From: Pocillopora verrucosa
Lineage: Eukaryota; Cnidaria; Anthozoa; Scleractinia; Pocilloporidae
Length of the DNA stretch: 64,000 nt
Direction of reading: 5' to 3'
Assembly: GCF_036669915.1 (NCBI RefSeq)
Contig: NC_089325.1
Span: 20,066,331 to 20,130,330 of the forward strand
In this document: positions 20,595 to 31,563 of the stretch, piece after piece
Layout: every line of letters starts with the position of its first letter
Position numbering within the stretch: the stretch's first letter is position 1
The notes under the pieces: generated by a model
Databases searched by the model: none
Told to the model about the DNA's origin: nothing
Seen by the model: the letters and a program-made list of their open reading frames with translations, nothing else
Program-made: the position numbers and the translations under genes

Positions 20595-21410
20595 ATGGCT
20601 GCTTTTTTTTACAGGAGATTAGAAAAATTCCCAATTTTTATCTCATGAAAACCTATTTGTGGTATTCATGAAAAACGAATTTGAAATCTTTGTGAGCGCA
20701 TATGAAAACGGAAAAAGAGACAACCCGACCAGTGTCATAAGAGGGAGTAAATCTAATCAACTCTGTATTATTATTCACATCCTTCTCGAGATGATAGAGG
20801 GGGGATTGTTTAAGCTTTCGTATACTTGTATATCTTTTTATTCCTTCTGTTCGTAAAGATTACTGTATTCAATATAGTTTACTAACTCCCACTGACTTAT
20901 TGGGTGCATTTTGCAAAATGTTTTTGCTCTATCCTTCTCTCTATGACCTGCTTCAATGATCTGTTGCTGTGGAATTACTTTTTTGTTTTGTTTGAGGTGT
21001 CTGCGACATAGCTGACATCGCTTTTGCGAAGCTCGGCAAGTAATTCCGACGCAATGTAACTTGAAACCAGTAGGTAAAAATGTGCTCAAATTATATTTTT
21101 AGCACTGTGGTCTGTCTCAGACTTAGTGGCACCTAAATAAAGAAAGGTTCTTAAGAAAATAAAAGTGTAATGCAATTTTGATTTGTTTGATAGAATATGA
21201 AACTAGAGGAGATTTTGAACTAAGGACATATTTGCAAAAATGTTCCTGGCAGGGAACAAAGAGCTGAGTGCTGTTGATCAAGTACATCCTGAAGGATTTT
21301 CAACGCATATAAGAGAGTATCATTTTAAATTACTTCGTTATCTTCTTTACAACTTTAAGAGCAAGGGGTATGTCACGCCCTGGCATATTTTGTGTGGTGC
21401 AGAGCTCAGT
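20595..21410. repeat. Asp/mini-element flank without tRNA
   Basis: Aligns with 14220-14990 with deletion of the mini-element, and with 52080-52700. No gene is seen. Confidence 0.5.
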
Positions 21411-21483
21411 GGTCTGTTAGCTCAGTCGGTAGAGCGCGGTGCTGATAACGCCAAGGTCGTGAGTTCGATACTCACACAGACCA
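21411..21483 (+). tRNA. tRNA-Ile (GAT)
   Basis: A 73-nt cloverleaf with acceptor GGTCTGT/ACAGACC, where compensatory changes on both strands keep the pairing relative to 52911. Loop CTGATAA (GAT), T-arm GTGAG/CTCAC. One C-A mismatch at the outer anticodon-stem pair. A T6 run starts about 9 nt downstream. The compensatory acceptor change argues for selection. Confidence 0.9.
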
Positions 21484-22086
21484 GAGAATACTTTTTTGTC
21501 TCTATAAAGCCATCTGAACAAACCACTTATTTGTAACTGACTTTCCATATCATCTATATGTTTGTATTTTACTCTCCTCTCATAATAATTTTTCAAAATA
21601 TATTGGTTTAATAATCTTCAACAACAGAGTCTTCGTACACCTTGGAATTCTTTGTGGGGACGTGCAAACAAGTTTTTAGAGGCCTGATCTTAATTTGGAC
21701 CAAACATTCCTTTCCCTAAACTTATTTTCATGCCCTCCCTCTACTTTTTTCAGATCTGGCCGATCATTATTTGGTGAAATAAACGCAAAAGATCAGCTTC
21801 AATGACACAGTTTGGTCTTTTCTCTTTCTCTCTGATTCATTTAGAGCAAAAAGGAAAATTACAACAGCAACTAAAAATTAATATAGTAAAACTACTCTTA
21901 GCTAACGCAATTTACTTGACGTGAATATCTTGGCGCATATGTTTCTCTCGTTTGTACTTCAAAATCTTCGAAAAATATTCTAGTTTTATTGCCGTGTAGA
22001 TAATCTGATATTTTATTCTATTTTTTCTATCTATTACTTTATCTATTTATTTCAGTTTGATAGGATTAATAACTTCTCGTAGTTAA
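21484..22086. repeat. Ile-Val spacer
   Basis: Aligns with 52984-53757. The 52.9 kb copy has an additional insert at about 53368-53605. No gene is seen. Confidence 0.6.
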
Positions 22087-22154
22087 GTTTCCTATAGTGT
22101 AGTTGTTATCACGTCTGCCTCACACGCGGAAAGTCGCAGGCCCTGCCAGAGACA
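22087..22154 (+). pseudogene. tRNA-Val (CAC), T-loop deleted
   Basis: The acceptor and anticodon arm (CTCACAC) are readable, but the T-loop (about 6 nt) is missing, so the B-box is gone. The identical loss occurs in 53758-53800 and 53880-53945. Confidence 0.8.
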
Positions 22155-22802
22155 CAAGTGATCTTTTGTCACTATCACGATCGCTATCACATACTACTCG
22201 CTTAACATATTCGCCAATTGCAATTTTTGCAAACCTAAATAACTATGTGTTTATACACTCTTGTTTTCATAAGAACATTGGAAGTTGGAATCCTTACCGT
22301 TGCGAGTTGGTTAGGAAATGTACGAATCTGTATGTTCGTACAAACACTGCAGATGCACCCACCACTACCCATGAACCCTTTTTGCGTTTCCGAAGCAAAA
22401 TTTAGGAGTTTTATATAACTTTGTGAACCTCTATGCCGCTATTATTTACCGACATTTACATAAGTGGTGTTAGCTTCTCTTCATAGCCACCTCAAACAAA
22501 ATTAAAATATAAAATCGTCGCGAAGGAATAAGAATTTGTCTCCTTGTGAGCAGGTCGTACAGGGAAGGAAAGAGGTCGAAGTAAGATAGGCTAGGGTAAG
22601 CGACTGAATGCAACGGTGGCTCTTGCAATATCAAAACTTTCCCGTTTACCTGAACTTCTCGATCTTTAGAGCTATGAGTATTCATTCCCACAGTTCATTT
22701 AATAAAGATCTTTTTTCGTCACTCATGAAAAATGAATTTGAAGCATTTCCAGGACATTCATTGTGCCTTTTTTTTTTTTTCAGACACGTCATATTTGTGA
22801 CT
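22155..22802. repeat. Val-Pro spacer
   Basis: Aligns with 53946-54376, and is longer here by about 200 bp. No gene is seen. Confidence 0.55.
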
Positions 22803-22873
22803 GGCCTGTTGGTCTAGTGGCATGATTCTCGCTCGGGTGCGAGAGGTCCCGGGTTCGACTCCTGGACAGGCCC
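22803..22873 (+). tRNA. tRNA-Pro (CGG), short anticodon loop
   Basis: All stems pair (acceptor GGCCTGT/ACAGGCC, anticodon CTCGC/GCGAG, T-arm CCGGG/CCTGG with one G-T), but the anticodon loop has 6 bases, one fewer than in the other Pro copies. The apparent anticodon is CGG. It may be transcribed; function is doubtful. Confidence 0.65.
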
Positions 22874-23340
22874 CTCTTGACCATGCATGATTGCATACAA
22901 GTTTTTGTTTCTCTATCGACCAACTTAAATGTGTAGGAAAGACTATTTAGAAAGATGACTCCAGAGGTGTTTTCTTATCCAATTACTTTTTTTTTCAGTT
23001 TGTTTTAAATCACATTCAAGCAATTCAACTTTCAATAGCGACGGTGAAAACCTATTTAAATATTTTGAGTTGTTTCTTGGTGTGTACACATACCAATTTT
23101 CTTAATTTTTGAAAGACATTAGCCAAAGTTCTGATTTTGTTTTGAGATATTCTCTTAGAATCGTATATTTATACAGGTTTTCTCCGTCGCCATAGGAAAT
23201 TGAATTTATTGAATGTGCCGTAAAACAATTGTTGGAAAAAATTTAATTAGTAGTCTGAGCTCGAAGAAAGGTTTCTAATTCTCATTATTTCCTGATTCAC
23301 ACCTTTTCTTTTGTTATTCAACAACCTTTATTTAACTTAC
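22874..23340. repeat. Pro downstream block
   Basis: Aligns with 54431-54800, 48684-49100 and 10180-10560. No gene is seen. Confidence 0.6.
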
Positions 23341-23416
23341 AGCCCTGTTGAATATTAACAAACTGAAAGTCTGGGGAGGGCTTGATAACGCAGCAGGGAA
23401 AAGCGGCCCCCCCGTT

Positions 23417-23441
23417 TCAGGGATTCTCTGTATAAATCCCT

Positions 23442-23472
<31 letters not shown>

Positions 23473-23491
23473 CTGCCCATTCAGACCAAGT

Positions 23492-23528
<37 letters not shown>

Positions 23529-23674
23529 TGTATTCGAGATTCCTTCCTCTTCTCAATTTTTTCATCGCCAACGATCAAAATCGGCAAACTTTCCGAACAG
23601 CCCCATGCTATTGTAAAACAAATCTGTTTTCCCAATGGAAATGTATTATTTTTGTTATTGTATTCTCTGTTCAA
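23417..23674 (-). pseudogene. Possible Crypton/KIAA1958-like gene fragment
   Basis: 85 codons whose middle (RIQPNTRINTSWAVRTWSEW) resembles the N-terminal region of invertebrate KIAA1958/DUF3504-type proteins, derived from Crypton-like tyrosine recombinases. Only this segment is recognisable. Family assignment is from memory of a short motif and is tentative. It lies about 0.8 kb upstream of a recombinase tail fragment that runs in the opposite direction, so the two are not one gene. Confidence 0.33.
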
Positions 23675-24337
23675 GAGCTGAATGCATAATGTAGGATGGG
23701 GCTGTGTGGAAGTTTTACCTCAAAATCATCCTTACTGCTTCTAGGCGATTCGATGGGTCTGTCCGTCCATCCTTGATGCTTTCTTCAGTCATTACTTGCT
23801 TTAATTCTTCCACACACGAATTTCGTGGAGCAGGCTTGTCATTAGCTACTAGGCCGTCTAAAATAGAATCAATTCTAAAATTGCGTTGTTATATTTCTTC
23901 CGAAAAACTATTTTGAGTAAGAAAAAATCCCTGGTCGCTTTACATGCCGTCCTTAACGACAGCACAAAAACAGAGAAATGAGTCGCTGGAAAACATTTAA
24001 CGAAAAATTAGTAAACAAGAACAAAAACCAAATATCAAACAATAGAACACATAAACAAAAAACAAAGAAAATGCAATGCTAAGTCCCCTGTGGACTCGCC
24101 AAAATATCCAAGTACAAAAAAGTCTAGTGCTTATCACGGAGGAATTAGCACACAACTTATCACAGTCCTGTGAGAAACGCACGCATCAGGTTGTTTTCAT
24201 TGTATCGGCTTTGATCCGACGAAGGCGTGACCGTACTAATTAGCCGGTGTTTGGCCCCTTGAAGAAAGGATCGTTACATAAAGATCCCTTAGGAATAACA
24301 TCCTGAAATAAGTCAGTTAAATACCTCAAACGTCGGT

Positions 24338-24392
24338 ATTAATCCATACATATCCCTCGGCCCCACGGCCCTCGGGATGTATATGGATTAAT
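24338..24392. repeat. Imperfect hairpin, ~20-bp arms
   Basis: Arms ATTAATCCATACATATCCC and its near reverse complement ATGTATATGGATTAAT, separated by a GC-rich loop containing GGCCCCACGGCC. Lies just before the recombinase tail fragment. Could be a terminal or foldback structure of a small element. Confidence 0.75.
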
Positions 24393-24434
24393 AGCTCCGT
24401 TATCGGTATTTATCTCTTACTTAATACCCATGCA

Positions 24435-24600
24435 GGAGGAGCCACCTGTGCGATTAATGTTGGATTGATCGGCTTTTCAAGCGAACGGTCTTTCGGCCAG
24501 CGAAAACGCTAAGGATGGCAAAGACAACCTAAATTCTCGTTTATTAGTGTCATAATCTCTTAGAATCGAGATTCCTAAGGGCATTTTTTGTCGTAAGGCC
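24435..24600 (+). pseudogene. Tyrosine recombinase tail fragment
   Basis: Corresponds to the C-terminal catalytic region of the recombinase copy at 59.7-60.65 kb (the GGAT.AIN segment). A fossil; only the end of the gene is present. It is followed directly by the flank block and tRNA-Ala(-). Confidence 0.55.
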
Positions 24601-25222
24601 GTGCACGGCAGGTCGGGAGAGTTTTATCCATTGGGCCGGGTATATTTCCGTAATTTTTACCGCAACGAGCGCGGTGGGGATTTTTTCATCCTATCGATGC
24701 TCGTTGGTCCTCTCCCAGGTTCTGTTTTTCGTAGTCTTTGGGATCTATAGGCCAAAATATCAGGAAACAAGAGAATGGTGGAATAAGAAAATGGCTGTTC
24801 ATACATGATACGAGGAGAAATTTTGCTCATTGCTCGCATTTTTCTCTTCTTTACGGAGAAGGAAAAGGAAAGCGCATCTTGCAAATTATATCCATCCGTC
24901 TCGCCAATGGGGAGAAGCATTTCTTTCAGCTGTGGCTTATGTTGATACCTTTCCCTCCTCAGCTTTCTTAAATTTTCCACATGAGCAGTTGACCTGCCGA
25001 TTTAAAAAAGGATTCTACCTAGATCTGTACAATTTTTGTTTTTATCTTCGGCAGATAATTTGTCCTATGGGGCAAATACAACAAGTTTATGGCTTTTTCA
25101 CATGGTCATGATCCTCTTCTCCAATTCTAGAGAAGATTAATGAATGAAAGACATGAATTAGAAAAAAAAAAAAATTGAAATTAGCCGGAGCGGTATGTAA
25201 GTATCATTTATTAAAAGAAAAA
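24601..25222 (+). repeat. Recombinase 3' flank block, copy 2
   Basis: Aligns with 1-892 and, in part, with 41470-41838. No gene is seen; the overlapping frames on both strands at 24657-25111 are not conserved. Confidence 0.65.
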
Positions 25223-25291
25223 GAATCCGGGTATCGATCCCGGTACCTCCCGCATGCTAAGCGGGCGCTCTACCACTTGAGCTAATTCCCC
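25223..25291 (-). pseudogene. tRNA-Ala (AGC), damaged 3' end
   Basis: Identical to 893-965 through the D-, anticodon and T-arms, but the 3' acceptor strand reads into an A/T run, leaving only about three acceptor pairs. Confidence 0.75.
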
Positions 25292-25499
25292 AACCTTGGT
25301 CACTTCCAGTGGACATTTCTTTAATTTTGGCCCGCAGTTCAGTTACTTGATTTTAAGGAGACCTGACCGGTAGCATTCTTGGAATCTTGCTTTTCTGGGT
25401 ACATTTAGCCATGGTTGGGATTTGGTTTACAAATACAACAAAGGGGATGGACCCTATTTCTTTCATTCAGCAATAAAGTCAACTTTTCTTGTCAGGAAA

Positions 25500-25690
25500 G
25501 GGCTATCGTGTTTATATAATGAGCAATGTAATACATGGTTGCTTGTAGATATGGAAGTTCTCTTCTCGTGATCAACTCGATGCCTCACTCGTTCTCTATG
25601 CTCACAAGTAAGCTATCGAGTGGAACATTCGAAGAGAACTCCCATATCTACCCGCATCCATTTACTATATGAACTTGAATGTTTTACCGA
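25500..25690. mobile_element. Foldback (MITE-like) element
   Basis: Long imperfect inverted repeat. The left arm at about 25505-25583 and right arm at about 25617-25690 share GATATGG, GTTCTCTTC and ACTCGAT motifs in mirrored order, with the centre in an ACTCGTTCTC stretch. No coding. The homologous block at 1735-1815 has only the left arm. A common kind of palindromic cnidarian repeat, by memory. Confidence 0.65.
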
Positions 25691-25840
25691 GAACTAAAAC
25701 ACTCGTAGAATCAATTGAGCAAGGACGTCACAATCCCCGCCTTTTAAAACTTTACAAAATGAACATGGTTTGTTTGTTGCTTGTAAGGTAAAGAAAGTAA
25801 CAGCCACGGGAAGTAGTCTAGAGGGGAAGGCTGGGAAGTT

Positions 25841-25884
25841 GATGTAGTGCGGTACTCATCGCGTCTGCCTCAGCAGAGGTGAGG
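25841..25884 (+). pseudogene. tRNA-Val relic
   Basis: GATGTAGTGCGGTACTCATC with a CGTCTGCCTCAG core, and no T-arm or acceptor. Same relic as 1815-1858. Confidence 0.5.
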
Positions 25885-26142
25885 TGCATGTGAAAACGGA
25901 AACAGAAACTACCCGACCCTTGTGAGGTAGTAAATCTAATCAACCTTGTCTTACTGTTCAGATCCTTCTTGAGATGATAGAGAGGGATTCTTTAAGCCTT
26001 CGTCATTTTATGAGTTCTGCACCGCACAAATGAGGCCTCGTTCTTCTTCCTTTTGCTTATAAAAATGATTGTGTTCTTTATTGTTTACTAACTCCCGCTG
26101 CCTTGGGTGCAGTTTGCAAAATTTCCTGGCTAAAAATGAAAA
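25885..26142. repeat. Val relic to Thr spacer
   Basis: Aligns with 1859-2147. No gene is seen. Confidence 0.55.
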
Positions 26143-26214
26143 AGGCAGTTATGGGACTTGAACCCCTGACATCCAGTTTACTAGACAGGCACTTGCCAAT
26201 TGAGCTCCGGCGCC
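26143..26214 (-). pseudogene. tRNA-Thr (AGT), degenerate
   Basis: The anticodon loop CTAGTAA and D-arm are kept, but the acceptor strands (GGCGCCG against AACTGCC) and anticodon stem no longer pair fully. Equivalent of the intact 2148-2221. Confidence 0.7.
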
Positions 26215-26838
26215 TCGGGTGCTTTTTAAAAATCTCGTAAATCACACCAAGAAACAATTACTGCCACATGCTTGAACTATTTTAGATTCTCATTAGAGAA
26301 AACACCATGAGACAGGGAAAAAGAAACAGGCAAGAAAACTTTGTTGTTCTATAGTATTGATCATAGTTTTTGATCATCAATAATGAAATTAGGACATTTA
26401 TATCAGGAATTACCCACAACTCAACTGAAGTAAACATTAACTACTTTCTTACTTCTGATTTTTTTGTTCGGAAATTGTTTTTATCCACTATAGATATCTT
26501 TCATGACCTTGAAAGACGTCACAGTGGAACAATCGACAACTCGAGTCCAAATAACAATTGCCTTTCACCACGCTAAACAAAAACAGAAACCTCAATATCA
26601 GAATCTTATATTGAGCAGACTAAGAGACCTAGAGACAATATACATACAATCAACAGTACAACAGGAACGATGGAATCAGTAGAGTACAACACACCCGGCC
26701 CTGCCACAAGAAAGTAATCAAAGTCAGATGGAAGGAAAGAAAAAAAAAAGCGATCGAGAGCCTTGCATTGGCTTTCAAGGTGAGTGTCCATTAAAATTAT
26801 CGTAGAAAATCAATATATTTTTTGAACACAAAACAGAC
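26215..26838. repeat. Thr-Asn spacer
   Basis: 26215-26640 aligns with 2222-2630. Beyond that no second copy and no gene is seen. Confidence 0.5.
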
Positions 26839-26905
26839 CGTGCCCTGGTGGGCTCGAACCTTTCGGTTAACAGCTAAGCGCGCTGATCGATTGTGCCATG
26901 GAGAC
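26839..26905 (-). pseudogene. tRNA-Asn (GTT), deleted
   Basis: The anticodon arm with GTT and part of the T-arm are clear. About 7 nt between the variable region and T-loop are missing and the acceptor has mismatches. Intact relatives are at 35098 and 62472. Confidence 0.75.
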
Positions 26906-27475
26906 GATTTATACGTAGCGCTTTGAAACCAGAGTTGGAGATCATCCTTCATAGAGGTTTTCTCTGGATTAATATCATTTAACACGTCACCTTGATAACG
27001 AAACCAAATATACTACTCAAGGGCCGATTATAAAGTAATATGAAAAATCTTAAAAGGCTCTCTTAGACTAATCACAACGGTGGATAATCGAGCTTGACAG
27101 ACTGTTTAATAGCTTGAGCTAAATGACGTTATTCAATTTGAAAACTCGTCTAAGTTAGAAAAATCCAGGGTGCGAAATAAAACCGGGAGAATTAATTAAT
27201 TGAACTAATAATCTTAAAAATTTTCATTTGGAAATAAAACATGGAAAAATAGTAAAAATGATTTGAGGGTAACAATTTAGTCTTGACGTTTAGATCTTTT
27301 CATTGAAGCAAATCATTTGTTTCCCCCTCTTGAGAACGTTATTGAATTAATAATCGTAAACAATTTTTCATCCGCTGTAAATGAATTATGGAAAATAGTA
27401 AAATGATTTGTAGGGAAACAAATGAGTCTTAGAATGTTTTTAGATTATTTCATGGAAGCAACATGTAGTGTTCTT
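26906..27475. repeat. Asn-Ile spacer with internal duplication
   Basis: Two copies of a roughly 120-bp stretch (about 27225-27330 and 27370-27470) lie in tandem before Ile, each with a GTAAAAATGATTTG-like motif. The second matches 7720-7827. No gene is seen. Confidence 0.55.
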
Positions 27476-27548
27476 TGGTCCGTGTGAGGTTCGAACTCAC
27501 GACCTTGGTCTTATCAGCACCACGCTCTATTGACTGAGCTAACGGACC
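27476..27548 (-). pseudogene. tRNA-Ile (GAT), worn
   Basis: Full length with GAT anticodon, but the conserved D-loop GG is changed (AGTCAATA) and the innermost anticodon-stem pair is G-G. Probably inactive. Confidence 0.7.
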
Positions 27549-27554
27549 AAACTG

Positions 27555-27675
27555 TGTTACATAACAGTAACTCAGTAAGTAAGAAAGTAAGTGAGTGAGT
27601 GAGTGATTGGGTGGGTGGGCGGGTAAGTGAGTGCGTGGATGGGTAATGAGTAAGTAAGTGAGTAAGTAAGTCGGT
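27555..27675. repeat. Degenerate GTAA/GTGA array, copy 2
   Basis: Same tetranucleotide-type array in the same position relative to Ile as 7911-8025. Confidence 0.85.
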
Positions 27676-28886
27676 GCGATAGTCACCGCTGTTTGAAAGC
27701 TTCTCCGCGCGCCTCCATACCATAGTTCACACAGTGCCGATGTAATTTTTTCCGCTGGCTCGATAGACTTTGAGCTGGTAAAGAAAGTGGTACCGGGATC
27801 GACTAGAATTGATATAAGGTCCTACCAAGCAAAATGCAATGGATAAAAAAGTGGAATTTTGGTACCATTTTGGCGAGTGTACCCTTTTCACGGGTGAAAT
27901 GGATTAATCTGAATAAGGCTTTTACACTGTGATAAAGGCAACTAATTTTTCCTTCTACAGTGGAAAACGGATGCTTAACAAGGGTCTGCTTATCTCGCCA
28001 AAAATTACAAAAATAACAGTTGGGCGATGATGTTCGGAAAGTTTCGTTTTCAAGATATTTCCCGTACATATTGAAACCCAAACCAATTTGAAGAGCGTTA
28101 TCGTAAAGCTTCAACAAAAACAGCCATTTTTCATTGAAATTTTTTGAAATTTAAAATTTTTTTTCATGGCAGGCGCTTAGCCGATGCTAGTCTAGGCGAG
28201 CCAGTCTATGAATCCAATTACAAACATCACGATACAAACATAGAAAAATAAAAAGCAAACTCCTCACAGTTACAATTATCTGTACATAGTTTACTTTCTT
28301 TTAGTACTGTACATACTTTCAGATTTGTGCAGATTTCTATCATTATCATTACCATCATTATTATTATCATTATTCGCATATTTATCTCTTTTTTTTCTTT
28401 GCGGCAATACCTGGAAAATAGTGATACTCATAACATTGCAATGAACTAACTCAAGGAAGTTCGAAGAGAACAATACGTTCATAGACACAATTGCAAAAGG
28501 GTCTCTATTCTCCTTAATAATTCTTGGGCAAGTTAATATGACACACGCGAGTTATAAAACTAGTTTAAGCCTCGGTACCCGCTTGGTAATCCTTTATTTG
28601 GACATTTGGGGCCGGTTATTTACACGAGATCTAAACCAAAGCGCGGTTTTATGCAGCAAGTAGGCCACAGGGATTCTCTATAAGAGGGTTGATTTAATTG
28701 AATAAATGTCCCTCCACTATCAGCTTTCGGCCCTCTTGACACTATTTACAAAAATAAATGTTCAGATAAAAAGTTAGGCTAAACTGAAGATGGCTCAGAA
28801 CGCGGTTTTGTTAAAAAGCGGCTAAACTTTGATTGGATAACCAGCCGAGGCAAGCTTTTTTCAAATAATTAGGGCACTAAAATGAA
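27676..28886. repeat. Ile flank to Ala block
   Basis: 27676-27860 matches 8026-8200. 28290-28500 matches 43080-43290 and contains an ATT/ATC trinucleotide-rich patch at 28335-28380. 28500-28886 matches 43300-43673. The minus-strand frame at 27803-28117 (104 codons) has no recognised family. Confidence 0.5.
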
Positions 28887-28942
28887 GATCCCGGTAACTT
28901 CCGCATGCAAAGCGGGCGCTCGACCACTTGAGCTAATTTCCC
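28887..28942 (-). pseudogene. tRNA-Ala (TGC), 3' truncated
   Basis: 5' acceptor, D-arm (one change) and anticodon arm with TGC. The T-arm is cut and the 3' acceptor is missing. Complete equivalent at 43674. Confidence 0.75.
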
Positions 28943-30516
28943 AATCCTATCTATAACATCCGCGGCTCCTGCCTTTCAGGAATAGAGGGTATCTGGCCCC
29001 ACTGTTTAGAATCAATAATTCAATTATCTTGAAAGATCAGTTTTACTGAGTAAACATGAGAGACGCAATATGATAAAAAATAATTCTTCAGATAGTTGTA
29101 GTGCTGCATGGGACCCTGTAGGTCTTTGTTTGTTTTTTCGAATGAAGTCTTCTTTTTAGTTTTTCTTGAAAAAGGAGAGGGTCAACGTATTTATTTTTCT
29201 AGTTGGATAGGCTGTCCTTCGCGCCGTAAACTAGTTTTGCATGTCTCGCCATTTCCCATGAAGGACGATCCATCTGCCTTGAAGTACGACACATTTCCCC
29301 GTACGACCCAGTTTCCTAGCAGCACGTTCCATCTGCCTTCAGGTACGCCACATTTCCATTTCGGCAATACAACTGACAGATAATCACCTTGAAGGTGAGC
29401 AGAGAGTAGTAAAGGGTGCCAGTATGGCATTCCATTCTCGCGCTATCTTTAAAACCGCGGAGGCGCCTGAGCACTAGTTTGAGTCGAAAAACACGTGGAA
29501 TACAGGGTTACAAATCATTTTTAATGATATCATATTGTTTACAAGGTGTTTTTTGTAGTAACAGGACATCATTCCTTTAAAAGTTTGTTGCTGTCTAGGT
29601 TTTTTTCAATAACTACAGTTCTTTCTCGTAGGGTTGTGGAGACTTCTCCTATCGTTTTGTTGATCTGTGTGAGGGAGTTTGTCCATTTTGCAATACACTT
29701 CTTCATTTCATTTAAAATTTGCATGCTCATATCCATCCGTGTGCGATATACGGCTCTCTGATTAGCTATCCGCCATACAGGCACCCTTCACTACTGCAGA
29801 GATTACCTATGCTGGGCCCTCGATTACTTTTTTTTTCTTATCCGACTGTGGTTGCCTCTATAAAATGAATGAAAAATGTGATCACGGAATTCTTTTGGTA
29901 TATCCTATGTCAGGGGAATCTCCTCTTCTATTTCACTGTTTCTTTTGTAATCTTGAGTGCATCTACAATGTATTCTCGCCGAATTTGCGTTAGAAACAAT
30001 AAAGTTCACGATCACTAAACTTCGCTTCTTTTCCAAGGTGGGAGGAAGTCTGGATACAGGCGAACCAGCTGCTTTGGCCTGGTCCCTTTTCAGTGTCTTG
30101 AATGCGTCTCTCAATCTGGGCAATGTAAGATGCTGAACGAGTTAATGATGTTGTTGTTGCTGTTTGTCGTGATAACGGACAGTCGTCATATGGCTATGCA
30201 TTTTTCCACTTCCGTGATATTTTACCATTTGGGAGTATCTCTAGGGGAAAGAAGCAAGTCCAAAACAGAAAAAAGGAAAAATAAAAAGGAAGTAGGTAAC
30301 GTTGACATCGGTTGGGCTGTAGGTCATACCTGGTGTGCATGCACTAATGTTTCATTGATGACCGGAAACTATGATCAAGGGCATAGAAATACAAAGTAAT
30401 ATCGCCCATCGGTATTGCACCTTACTTAAAAAAAAATCCTGAAATAGTTCAGGCTTGTAATGACAGTTGTCTCTCAATGTAAGCTATGAGTTTTTTTAAA
30501 GCGAGATTATCGCATG
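28943..30516. repeat. Ala-Thr block with minisatellite and R module
   Basis: Aligns with 43747-44933. Contains the minisatellite at 29240-29360 and an R module at about 29345-30230. 29430-29780 is absent from the 44 kb copy and holds no recognisable gene, though frames of about 71 codons are open on both strands. Confidence 0.55.
29240..29360. repeat. Degenerate ~20-bp minisatellite
   Basis: Tandem, diverged units built on TTTCC..GAAGTACGA.CCA. The same repeat has more units at 44045-44235. Confidence 0.7.
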
Positions 30517-30584
30517 GGTACTGTAGTTCAATTGGCTGGAGCACCTGTCTAGTAAACTTGCGGGTCCAAATCCCATCAGTGCCT
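30517..30584 (+). pseudogene. tRNA-Thr (AGT), variable region deleted
   Basis: Acceptor GGTACTG/CAGTGCC pairs with one wobble and loop CTAGTAA gives AGT. About 5 nt around the 3' anticodon stem and variable loop are missing. Confidence 0.7.
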
Positions 30585-31012
30585 TTTTCTAATTGAGAAA
30601 AAATCTCCCTGATATTAGCAGAGCTTCCGGAGAGTAAAGCAAATCTAGGTGACACTCTAGTGAACTCGTGGCTGTTTTTGCTCGAAGCCAATGATCCTAT
30701 GATTCCGGTAAAACAGGAAAAGTCCTCCCTTAGGGATTCAAAGTCGGTCCGTCATCTTGAATAAGATGCATTCCCTGACCGAACTTTTGAGGCCGCGCTA
30801 ACGCCGCGAAATGTGCATATGAAATCTCCACATCACTCGTCGCTAAGCATATCCACGAGTTAAAATTAACAGGATCATAAAAGCTGGTATGTATCAATTC
30901 AATATATATTCTACGGTTAGATCCTTCTTTGTTCGGAAAGTCATAATCACAAAAAGATCTAAAGCAACCTGAAATTGTTTTCAAGTGTTGGTTCTTTATA
31001 AGGCACCAGAGG
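30585..31012. repeat. Thr-Asp spacer
   Basis: Aligns with 44975-45375, and with 13756-14140 outside the microsatellite. No gene is seen; the minus-strand frame at 30730-31050 runs into the Asp gene. Confidence 0.6.
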
Positions 31013-31084
31013 TCCTCGGTAGTATAGTGGTGAGTATCCCCGCCTGTCACGCGGGAGACCAGGGTTCGATTCCCCGCCGGGGAG
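31013..31084 (+). tRNA. tRNA-Asp (GTC)
   Basis: As 14141-14212, except for one T-stem change that makes an A-C mismatch (CAGGG/CCCCG). T5 about 8 nt downstream. Likely still functional, or very recently damaged. Confidence 0.9.
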
Positions 31085-31510
31085 ATATTACTTTTTGTTA
31101 CAGGCTATTAGAAAAATTCCCATTTTTAGTCAATTAAAAACTCTTTGTGGTACTCACGAAAAACGAATTTGAAATCTTTGTGAAGTGCATGTGAAAACGG
31201 AAACAGAAACAACCTAACCAGTGTCATCAGAGAAAGTAAATGTAATCAACTTTGTCTTATTGTTTAGATTCTTTTCGAGATGATGGAGGGGGATTGTCTA
31301 AACTGTCGTCATTCTATGAGTTCTGGACCGCACAAATAAGGCCTGGTACTTTTGAAATTCCAATCTTGTGAATTGCCTAACTCTTGCTGTATAGCAATGT
31401 ACATCTTATTTCTCTTTCTGCTCGTAAAGATGACAGTATTCTTTGATGTTTACTAACTCCCACTTACTTATTAGGTGCAGTTTGCAAAATGTGTTTGCTA
31501 AAAATAATAA
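31085..31510. repeat. Asp downstream block
   Basis: Aligns with 14213-14614 and 45448-45881. No gene is seen. Confidence 0.6.
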
Positions 31511-31563
31511 AGGCACCGATCGGAATTGAACCCACGACCTCCATCTTGGACGGTAGGTACCCC
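31511..31563 (-). other. Mini tRNA-like element, copy 2
   Basis: As 14615-14667. The terminal pairing GGTACC/GGTGCC is kept with one G-U. The hairpin and B-box-like T-arm are unchanged. Confidence 0.5.

Larger units (their letters stand above)
23341..24434. other. Single-copy interval with gene-like fragment and hairpin
   Basis: No second copy in the window. Contains the minus-strand frame at 23417-23674 and the inverted repeat at 24338-24392, both listed separately. Nothing else supportable. Confidence 0.5.
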
